The notes below the pieces were generated by a model, which was given only the letters and a program-made list of their open reading frames with translations, was not told where the DNA came from and did not search any database. This document shows positions 16,207 through 21,841 of a stretch of DNA of 22,998 bases, piece after piece. Source of the stretch: Ruminococcaceae bacterium UBA5408 (GTDB lineage Bacteria; Bacillota; Clostridia; Oscillospirales; Acutalibacteraceae); NCBI GenBank assembly GCA_002407645.1, contig DHNU01000003.1, forward strand, positions 29,638 to 52,635, written 5' to 3'. Positions within the stretch are counted from its first letter, which is position 1; each line of letters begins with the position of its first letter. The translations under genes were made by a program, and so were the position numbers.

Positions 16207-17637
16207 ATGAAAGTACTTTACTGTACAAGTGAGTCAAAGCCGTTTGCCGCGACGGGTGGATTGGCAGAAGTTGCCGGTTCATTGCCGCAGTCTTTGCGGT
16301 TAAGATTAATAGGATGCCGTGTGGTTATGCCGCTGTATCAGGATATACCTCAGGAATTGCGTGACAATATGAAATTTATAACAAGCCTTTCGGTTCCGGT
16401 AGCATGGCGGCGCCAATACTGCGGAGTATTTGAAGCGAAGGTAGGCGGGGTAATATATTACTTAATAGATAATCAGTATTATTTTAAAAGGCGCGGCCTT
16501 TACGGTCATTATGATGATGCTGAGAGATTTGCATTTTTGTCCCGTGCCGCTCTTGAAATGCTCCCATATATAGATTTCAGACCGGATGTAATCCACTGCA
16601 ATGACTGGCAGACAGCCCTTGTGCCTATTTATTACAGTATTTTTTATGCAAACAATGATTGGTATAAAGGAATAAAAACTATAATAACAATTCACAATAT
16701 TCAATATCAGGGAAAATACGGAAAAGAACTTGTAGAAGATGTCCTTGGAATCCCTAAGTCAAAAACTTCAATTTTAGAATATGATGATTGCATTAATATC
16801 CTAAAAGGCGCTATTGAGTGTGCAAACCGAGTAACTACGGTTAGCCCGACATATGCACAGGAAATCCTTGACCCGTGGTTTTCTCATGATTTGGACAGCA
16901 TACTTAAAGAAAGGCAATGGAAGGTTCAGGGAATTCTAAACGGCATTGATACTGAAAGTTATGACCCCGAAAATGACAGTGATATTTTTGCTCCGTATTC
17001 TTCAAAGGATATGAAAGGAAAAGCGGAAAATAAAAAGGGACTTCAGGAAAGGCTGAGCCTTGAACAAAATCCCGATTTACCGTTAATCGGCATGGTAACA
17101 AGAATGGTTTCACATAAAGGACTTGACCTTGTAAAAGAAATTTTTGACCAGCTTATGTGTGAAACCAATGCACAGTTTGTTATTTTAGGTTCCGGAGACT
17201 GGGAATATGAGAACTTCTTTAAGGAAATGCAAAATAAATATCCAGGAAGAGTATGTTCATGCTTTGGATTTGTACCTGAACTTTCGCGAAAGATTTATGC
17301 CGGTTCGGATATTTTCCTAATGCCGAGCATGAGTGAACCCTGTGGCCTTTCTCAAATGATTGCCCTGCGTTACGGTTCAATACCGGTAGTACGCGAAACC
17401 GGCGGTTTAAAAGATTCCATTCAAGACAGCGGAAATGGCGAAGGAAACGGTTTTACGTTCAAGTCATATAATAGTGCAGATATGCTTTATGCTTTGCATC
17501 GTGCCATAGAAGGTTATTCAAACAAAGAAGGCTGGGAAATTTTAATGAAGCGTGCAATGGAATGCGACTTTAGCTGGGGACATTCCGCAAATCAATATAT
17601 ACGCTTATATCGTCAGCTTATAAAAGAAGATAATTAA
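16207..17637 (+). CDS. glgA: Glycogen synthase (GT5)
   Basis: Adds glucose from a nucleotide sugar, normally ADP-glucose, to the non-reducing end of glycogen. The 476-aa product has the two-domain GT-B layout: N-terminal GT5 domain with SESKPFAATGGLAEVAGSLP near residues 8-27, HCNDWQTALVPIYY, then the C-terminal domain with VTRMVSHKGLDLV and the donor-site segment SEPCGLSQMIALRYGSIPVV. The usual KTGGL motif has Ala at residue 15 instead of Lys (ATGGL). The Lys contacts the donor phosphate in the E. coli enzyme, so donor affinity or specificity may differ. AGGGAGG (16192-16198) precedes the ATG. Last gene of the glg operon, followed by a hairpin. Confidence 0.95.
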   Translation: MKVLYCTSESKPFAATGGLAEVAGSLPQSLRLRLIGCRVVMPLYQDIPQELRDNMKFITSLSVPVAWRRQYCGVFEAKVGGVIYYLIDNQYYFKRRGLYGHYDDAERFAFLSRAALEMLPYIDFRPDVIHCNDWQTALVPIYYSIFYANNDWYKGIKTIITIHNIQYQGKYGKELVEDVLGIPKSKTSILEYDDCINILKGAIECANRVTTVSPTYAQEILDPWFSHDLDSILKERQWKVQGILNGIDTESYDPENDSDIFAPYSSKDMKGKAENKKGLQERLSLEQNPDLPLIGMVTRMVSHKGLDLVKEIFDQLMCETNAQFVILGSGDWEYENFFKEMQNKYPGRVCSCFGFVPELSRKIYAGSDIFLMPSMSEPCGLSQMIALRYGSIPVVRETGGLKDSIQDSGNGEGNGFTFKSYNSADMLYALHRAIEGYSNKEGWEILMKRAMECDFSWGHSANQYIRLYRQLIKEDN

Positions 17638-17639
17638 AA

Positions 17640-17670
17640 AACCGGCTTGCCGAATTTCGGTGAGCCGGTT
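17640..17670 (+). terminator. Terminator hairpin after glgA, first of a near-identical pair
   Basis: A 13-bp stem with loop AATTT: AACCGGCTTGCCG at 17640-17652 and CGGTGAGCCGGTT at 17658-17670, including two G-T wobbles. It is preceded by an A run, and its downstream T tract is weak (AATTTGCTT), so termination may be partial. It differs from the hairpin at 18130-18160 at only two of 31 positions. Confidence 0.75.
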
Positions 17671-17708
17671 AATTTGCTTATAATAAATATATGGAGGTAA
17701 TTTTTAAG

Positions 17709-18116
17709 TTGCATTTTACAGATTATGAAAAAGAAATTCTAATTGAAATGAGTCAGAAAAAGAGATACCCTATTGTAAGGTTAGAACTTCACAATTCAGA
17801 AAATCAAGACATTATATCAATTGCACTTAATTATGTTAGAATAACAGACCCCGAAGATACTATGGATGTGGTAAAATCACGTGGAGAAGCACTTAAGAGC
17901 CTTATGGAAAAAGGACTTGTTTTTATCGATTATACTACCCGTGTTTGGGTAGCGGGAGATTACGATATATATTATAAAAGTAAAATATATGAACTTCTTT
18001 GTCATATGGTTATGGATGCCGCAAAGAAGCCAGGTGCAATTTTTAATCTGCCTTATATGAGAAAAGGTTATGCTAAGCTTACCGTAAATGGAACAATAGC
18101 GTCATTAAATTTATAA
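17709..18116 (+). CDS. Small protein of unknown function downstream of glgA
   Basis: I do not recognise a family. The 135-aa product is soluble, mixed alpha/beta in appearance, with no signal peptide or membrane helix. It begins HFTDYEKEILIEMSQKKRY after the start residue and ends KGYAKLTVNGTIASLNL. The middle contains SRGEALKSLMEKGLVFIDY, a possible helix-then-strand pattern like part of a winged helix, but that is only an impression. Start choice: the upstream ATG at 17691 has no binding site, and its own sequence (ATGGAGG) supplies GGAGG (17693-17697) for the in-frame TTG at 17709, 11 nt away. I prefer the TTG. With ATG 17691 the protein would be 141 aa. It lies between two almost identical terminators, 71 bp after glgA. 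Confidence 0.65.
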   Translation: MHFTDYEKEILIEMSQKKRYPIVRLELHNSENQDIISIALNYVRITDPEDTMDVVKSRGEALKSLMEKGLVFIDYTTRVWVAGDYDIYYKSKIYELLCHMVMDAAKKPGAIFNLPYMRKGYAKLTVNGTIASLNL

Positions 18117-18129
18117 AATCTGAAATAAA

Positions 18130-18165
18130 AACCGGCTTGCCGAATTTTGGTAAGCCGGTTGATTT
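18130..18165. terminator. Bidirectional terminator, second of the near-identical pair
   Basis: A 13-bp stem with loop AATTT (18130-18142 with 18148-18160). The plus strand continues GATTTTTG. On the minus strand the stem is followed by TTTTTATTTC, so it can also end the convergent regulator gene, whose stop is 27 bp away. Confidence 0.85.
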
Positions 18166-18186
18166 TTGTACTTACTGTGTTATAAT

Positions 18187-18891
18187 TTATTTAATTTGTT
18201 TTTCTGCTCCCATAAGTTCTTCGGAATTTTGAATAACGTTAAATAGAGAACTGGAAAACAAGGGATATTCTTCGGATATTTTTTCAGGGGAAAGGTCGGG
18301 CAGCTTATTTTTACTAAGACCTTTCATATCGTCAACATTGACGCCGTCGGCAATACAGGCAGCGTTTGAAAAAGCTATTTCCTGTGCTGCATTTGAGCGC
18401 CCGTCACACAGCTTTTGGGGAACAGAAAACATACCTTGAGGGTTTTTAGGGTTGGAACTGTACAAAAGGTGAAAGCTTTTGTAAACGGCAATATTTAGAT
18501 ATGAAGATACTTGAGTAGTCAAATTTTTGTTGTTGCATTTAAGAAGAATATCATAAATAATATAAAGTGAATTTGATATTAACTTTTTATTGAGTATCGG
18601 CAGAAGACTTCCTTGATAAACATTTTCTTTTCCGTATACGTTTGTGTCGGGAATATCATCTATTTTAATGGTAGCACCGTTTTTTTCCGGTGTTCTTCCA
18701 AGAAGATAGTCACAGGAAACATCATAATAATCTGCAATTTTTACTACAAAATCCAATCCGCATTCACGTATTCCTTTTTCGTAATGCGAAAGTAAAGCCT
18801 GAGAAACATTTAGTTCCTCGGCTACCTTTTTTTGACTCAATCCGCGCTCTTTGCGCAAAAGAGTTATAATTCTCGGAAAACTGCTGTTCAT
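18187..18891 (-). CDS. XRE-family transcriptional regulator with unassigned C-terminal domain
   Basis: DNA-binding protein of the Cro/CI (XRE) type. The 234-aa product has an N-terminal helix-turn-helix at about residues 7-63: RIITLLRKERGLSQKKVAEE, then NVSQALLSHYEKG as the recognition helix region, then VVKIADYYDVSCDYLLGRTP. The remaining 165 residues are predicted soluble and match no family I know, so the signal sensed is unknown. Start: the frame opens further upstream, but ATG at 18891 follows AGGAG at 18902-18906 and begins the HTH domain correctly. It is divergent from the histidine-phosphatase gene, whose upstream region it shares. Autoregulation is plausible but not shown. Confidence 0.85.
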   Translation of the reverse strand: MNSSFPRIITLLRKERGLSQKKVAEELNVSQALLSHYEKGIRECGLDFVVKIADYYDVSCDYLLGRTPEKNGATIKIDDIPDTNVYGKENVYQGSLLPILNKKLISNSLYIIYDILLKCNNKNLTTQVSSYLNIAVYKSFHLLYSSNPKNPQGMFSVPQKLCDGRSNAAQEIAFSNAACIADGVNVDDMKGLSKNKLPDLSPEKISEEYPLFSSSLFNVIQNSEELMGAEKQIK

Positions 18892-18936
18892 GTATTGATA
18901 TCTCCTGTCGAATAAAGCAAAATTAACACTCTGTAA

Positions 18937-18965
18937 AGTATATAACAATTATAACGCTTTGTAAA
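18937..18965 (-). promoter_or_regulatory. Putative promoter of the XRE regulator
   Basis: On the minus strand, TTTACA (18965-18960) and TATACT (18942-18937) are separated by exactly 17 bp, close to the sigma-A consensus, giving a leader of about 40 nt. The word TGTAAA occurs twice on the plus strand here, 28 bp apart (18932 and 18960), a possible operator pair. Confidence 0.55.
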
Positions 18966-19057
18966 CCGCTATATATCGTGTTTTTTAAAGTAAAATATGT
19001 GTATATATGATTTGATTTTTGTCAATATACTTATTAAAAAATAAAGGAGCAAATTAT

Positions 19058-19759
19058 ATGAAATCTTACGTAATTCATCTTATCCGCCACGGCATTACCG
19101 AGGGAAATTTACTCGGTCAATATATTGGCAGTACTGATTTGCCCCTTGCTCAAGAGGGCATAAAACAGATTGAAAAATTAAAGGCAAATAATCCGTACCC
19201 AGAGGCACAAGTCTATTTCAGCAGCCCGCTTAAGCGCTGTACAGAAACGCTGAAAATACTTTATCCGGAGGCAAAACCGATAATCATCAATGATTTTAGG
19301 GAATGTGATTTTGGAGACTGGGAAGGGAAAACCGCAAAAGAAATTGCAGCAAAAGACAAAGAGTTTTCCGAGTGGGTTGCAAGCGGTAAAGCAGTTACTC
19401 CGCCAAACGGAGAACAGGGCGGAGTATTCATGCAAAGGGTTTGTGCAGCTTTTGAAAAAATTGTTGGGGGTATGCTCAAAAGCGGGGTAACCAGCGCAGT
19501 TATTGTAGCGCACGGCGGAACCATTATGTCTATACTTTCAGCTTATGGTATTCCACATGCAAACTTTTATGACTGGATGACTGAAAACGGCTGCGGATAT
19601 TCGCTTAGGATAACTCCGGGGCTGTGGATGCGTTCAATGGTGGCGGAGGTTTATGCAACTATCCCAAATGAATCAGGAGAAAAAGATGATGAGAAAATTG
19701 TAATTGACATTGCAAGAGAAGCGGCTGATAAAGCATTCGGAAAAAAGGAAGAAAAATAA
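19058..19759 (+). CDS. Histidine phosphatase superfamily protein (phosphoglycerate mutase-like)
   Basis: Member of the RHG-motif phosphatase/mutase superfamily, which works through a phosphohistidine intermediate. The 233-aa product has LIRHGITEGN at 8-17, with nucleophile His11, then SSPLKRCTETL with the second Arg. An acid Glu lies in FRECDFGDWEG, and the second His is in VAHGGTIMSI. The RECDFGDWEG form resembles CobC/PhoE-type phosphatases more than glycolytic mutase, so a small-molecule phosphatase role is likelier. The substrate cannot be fixed. A Glu/Lys-rich tail of about 30 residues ends the protein. Start: the frame opens at 19019, but ATG 19058 has AAGGAG at 19044-19049, 8-nt spacing. 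It converges on the dCMP deaminase through a shared terminator. Confidence 0.85.
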   Translation: MKSYVIHLIRHGITEGNLLGQYIGSTDLPLAQEGIKQIEKLKANNPYPEAQVYFSSPLKRCTETLKILYPEAKPIIINDFRECDFGDWEGKTAKEIAAKDKEFSEWVASGKAVTPPNGEQGGVFMQRVCAAFEKIVGGMLKSGVTSAVIVAHGGTIMSILSAYGIPHANFYDWMTENGCGYSLRITPGLWMRSMVAEVYATIPNESGEKDDEKIVIDIAREAADKAFGKKEEK

Positions 19760-19863
19760 AGTTATACTCGATAAACAGTTTTGCATTAAACATCTAAAAA
19801 ATTAATTTTATAAAAGACAATAAAATGGACAAGTAATATCCTTGATTTTCTGAATTATAAATG

Positions 19864-19904
19864 AAACAGCGGCAGACACCGAAAAAGTGACTGCCGCTGT
19901 TTTT
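19864..19904. terminator. Shared convergent terminator
   Basis: A perfect 12-bp stem, AAACAGCGGCAG (19864-19875) with CTGCCGCTGTTT (19891-19902), with a small CAC/GTG pairing in the loop and a T tract at 19900-19904. It lies between the ends of two convergent genes and can serve both. The minus-strand side reads TTTCATTT. Confidence 0.88.
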
Positions 19905-19920
19905 ACATTAATTTACTATA

Positions 19921-20409
19921 TTAATACCCAAATTTGCCACTCATTGATTCGTCGTTTTGAATCCACTCGTCGACATAAATTGAGGATAAAGATGATTTGG
20001 AATTTCTCGTAACAACTCTTGTAATTCCGGCGTTAATAATAAGCCTTTTGCACATTGAGCATGGTGCGGTGTTCTCAACGTATTCTCCGTTTTTGGTATC
20101 TTTACCTACAAGATAAAGCGTACTTCCAATCATATCACGTCTGGAAGCACTTATAATTGCGTTTGCCTCAGCGTGGACTGAACGACATAGCTCGTAGCGT
20201 TCTCCGCGCGGTATTTGAAGCTTTTCACGCACACAAACACCTGTATCCATACAGTTCTTCCTGCCGCGAGGCGCACCCGAATAGCCTGTGGAAACAATTT
20301 CATCGTTTTTTACTATAATTGCACCGAAATTTCTTCGAAGGCATGTGCCTCTTTCCGAAACCGTTTCGGCAATATCAAGATAATAATTTTCTTTGTCTGT
20401 TCTGTTCAT
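19921..20409 (-). CDS. dCMP deaminase family protein
   Basis: Zinc-dependent cytidine/deoxycytidylate deaminase (ComEB-like), expected to convert dCMP to dUMP for thymidylate synthesis. The 162-aa product has the catalytic SVHAEANAI (zinc ligand His79, proton-shuttle Glu81) and APCSMCKRLI (zinc ligands Cys117 and Cys120). Additional Cys at 23, 53 and 59 in the N-terminal half fit the second, structural metal site found in some dCMP deaminases. Length is normal. The ATG is preceded by AGGAGG with 7-nt spacing. It is divergent from rsmA. Substrate (dCMP rather than another cytidine compound) is inferred from family resemblance. Confidence 0.92.
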   Translation of the reverse strand: MNRTDKENYYLDIAETVSERGTCLRRNFGAIIVKNDEIVSTGYSGAPRGRKNCMDTGVCVREKLQIPRGERYELCRSVHAEANAIISASRRDMIGSTLYLVGKDTKNGEYVENTAPCSMCKRLIINAGITRVVTRNSKSSLSSIYVDEWIQNDESMSGKFGY

Positions 20410-20447
20410 ATTTATACCTCCTGTCCGTTTATAATCAATTATTATAT

Positions 20448-20458
20448 ATTATATCATA
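20448..20458 (-). promoter_or_regulatory. Putative extended -10 promoter of the dCMP deaminase gene
   Basis: On the minus strand TGA-TATAAT lies at 20456-20448, about 40 nt upstream of the ATG. No good -35 box, consistent with an extended -10 promoter. Confidence 0.4.
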
Positions 20459-20501
20459 TTGTATATTCGACAGATAATCAATGGAAATGTTAGAATTTGT
20501 A

Positions 20502-20510
20502 TGATATAAT
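20502..20510 (+). promoter_or_regulatory. Putative extended -10 promoter of rsmA
   Basis: TGA-TATAAT at 20502-20510, 45 nt upstream of the rsmA start. The -35 region is weak. The same nine bases serve the divergent gene on the other strand. Confidence 0.45.
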
Positions 20511-20555
20511 CAAAATAAACATAATAGATTAATCTTAAAATAATGAGGATACAGA

Positions 20556-21407
20556 ATGAATTTATCGGATGTAAAAACAATAAAAAACGTACTTACACGC
20601 CATGGGTTTAACTTTTCTAAGTCTTTGGGACAAAACTTTTTAATAAACCCGGAAGTCTGCCCCAAAATGGCTGAAGAGTGCGGTGCCAAAAGCGGAGCGG
20701 GGGTATTGGAGGTCGGCCCGGGAATAGGAGTCCTTACTGCGGAACTTGCTAAAAGAGCAGACAAGGTTGTTTCTGTAGAGTTGGACAAGCGACTTTTACC
20801 GGTTTTAAATGAAACTCTTTCGGATTTCAGTAATATTAAAATAGTAAATGCGGATATTTTAAAAGTAAATATTAAAGAACTTATTCAAAATGAATTTGGA
20901 AATATGGAAGTTGAAGTATGCGCTAATCTTCCGTACTACATTACTTCACCTGTAATAATGCGTTTTTTGGAGGAACGCCTGCCTATTAATTCGTTAACAG
21001 TAATGGTGCAAAAAGAAGCGGCAGAGCGGCTTTGTGCTGCGCCCGGAAATCGAAAATGCGGAGCGGTGAGTGCCGCTGTACAATATTACGCACAACCGCA
21101 AATCCTCTTTGATGTAAATAGAACAAGTTTTATGCCTCAGCCTAATGTCGATTCGGCAGTAATCAAGCTGAATGTCAGAAAAGAACCTCCTGTTAAAGTG
21201 AAAAGTGAAAAAGACTTTTTTAGAGTGATTAAAGCGTCTTTCGCAAAAAGGAGGAAAACTATACTCAATTCATTATCGTCAACTCTTGGAATTGAAAAGA
21301 GTGTAATTTCTTCGGCACTTGAAAAAGCCGAAATTCCTCAAAACTACCGTGCGGAACAGCTTACAATGGAGCAATTTGCATCCTTAACAAATAAAATATT
21401 CGGTTAG
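20556..21407 (+). CDS. rsmA: 16S rRNA dimethyladenosine transferase
   Basis: KsgA/RsmA dimethylates two adjacent adenines in the 3'-terminal helix of 16S rRNA (A1518/A1519 in E. coli numbering) using S-adenosylmethionine, late in 30S assembly. The 283-aa product has SLGQNFLINP at 23-32, the SAM-binding LEVGPGIGVLT at 51-61, VELDKRL for the ribose contact, NADIL, and the catalytic ANLPYYITSPV at 123-133. The C-terminal part contains FAKRRKTILNSL. Length and motifs are typical. Start: ATG 20556 with TGAGGA (20543-20548) 7 nt upstream. A small membrane protein gene follows after 29 bp. Confidence 0.96.
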   Translation: MNLSDVKTIKNVLTRHGFNFSKSLGQNFLINPEVCPKMAEECGAKSGAGVLEVGPGIGVLTAELAKRADKVVSVELDKRLLPVLNETLSDFSNIKIVNADILKVNIKELIQNEFGNMEVEVCANLPYYITSPVIMRFLEERLPINSLTVMVQKEAAERLCAAPGNRKCGAVSAAVQYYAQPQILFDVNRTSFMPQPNVDSAVIKLNVRKEPPVKVKSEKDFFRVIKASFAKRRKTILNSLSSTLGIEKSVISSALEKAEIPQNYRAEQLTMEQFASLTNKIFG

Positions 21408-21436
21408 ATAAATTAAAATATATAGGGGGGATTTTG

Positions 21437-21661
21437 TTGACCGACGGAAAACTCGCTGTAATATTTTTTGAAGCAGGTATTGTACTTACACTTATTTCAA
21501 TGGTTCTCGGGCCTTTCGAAATTACGGACCCTGCGCTTGCGGCGGCTTCTATTGCCTGTGTATGCGCACTTGCGGGAATGGTAATGGCGTTTGAAAGCTG
21601 GAAAGAACCGGAAATCACACAAAACTCAAATGAAACAGAAGAAGAAAAGGAACAGCTTTGA
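21437..21661 (+). CDS. Small two-helix membrane protein
   Basis: I do not recognise a family. The 74-aa product has two hydrophobic helices, about residues 5-25 and 34-53, and an acidic Glu/Asn/Thr-rich tail. Two consecutive TTG codons could start it, at 21434 and 21437. The GGGGGG box (21425-21430) lies 3 nt from the first and 6 nt from the second, so I chose 21437. It follows rsmA with 29 bp and no terminator between, so it is probably co-transcribed. Its last codons and stop form the 5' arm of the terminator stem. Confidence 0.6.
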   Translation: MTDGKLAVIFFEAGIVLTLISMVLGPFEITDPALAAASIACVCALAGMVMAFESWKEPEITQNSNETEEEKEQL

Positions 21662-21690
21662 ACAATTACAGATCAAAGCTGTTCCTTTTC
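21645..21690 (+). terminator. Terminator overlapping the end of the small membrane protein gene
   Basis: A perfect 17-bp stem (21645-21661 with 21673-21689, core GGAACAGCTTTGA/TCAAAGCTGTTCC) and an 11-nt loop. The 5' arm includes the last five codons and the TGA stop at 21659-21661. The 3' arm ends in TTTT. Confidence 0.9.
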
Positions 21691-21716
21691 TATTAAGGTT
21701 CTATATTAAATGCTCC

Positions 21717-21837
21717 GGTTCTTACTCCCTGCCTCCTCTCATTTAAGTACAGCTGATTATTTAAATAAGCCAATTAAATGGGAGGGGTTAGGGGTAGATA
21801 TTAAATATTAATTTACAAGAGCAATTGTTAAAGAACC
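21717..21837. repeat. MITE-like dispersed repeat, copy 3 (121 bp, inverted relative to copy 1)
   Basis: Bounded by GGTTCTTA (21717-21724) and TAAAGAACC (21829-21837), a terminal inverted repeat. Read on the minus strand, its first 62 bp match copy 1 from 4780 with about five differences, and its other end resembles the copy 1 right end (CAGGGAGT-AGAACC). An internal stem CTCCCATTTAA / TTAAATG-AGAGG (as read on the minus strand) makes it largely self-complementary. It lacks the long internal part of copy 1. It sits between convergent genes and ends 4 bp beyond the methyltransferase stop codon. Confidence 0.7.
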
Positions 21838-21841
21838 TCTA

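Noticed and set aside
19178..19524. Minus-strand frames within the histidine-phosphatase gene
   Set aside because: Antisense shadows without binding sites. The plus-strand frame carries all catalytic motifs.
21691..21716. A second GGTTCT word just outside repeat copy 3 (21697) as the true element end or a target duplication
   Set aside because: It is a lone short match. The inner GGTTCTTA at 21717 pairs better with the other end and matches copy 1.
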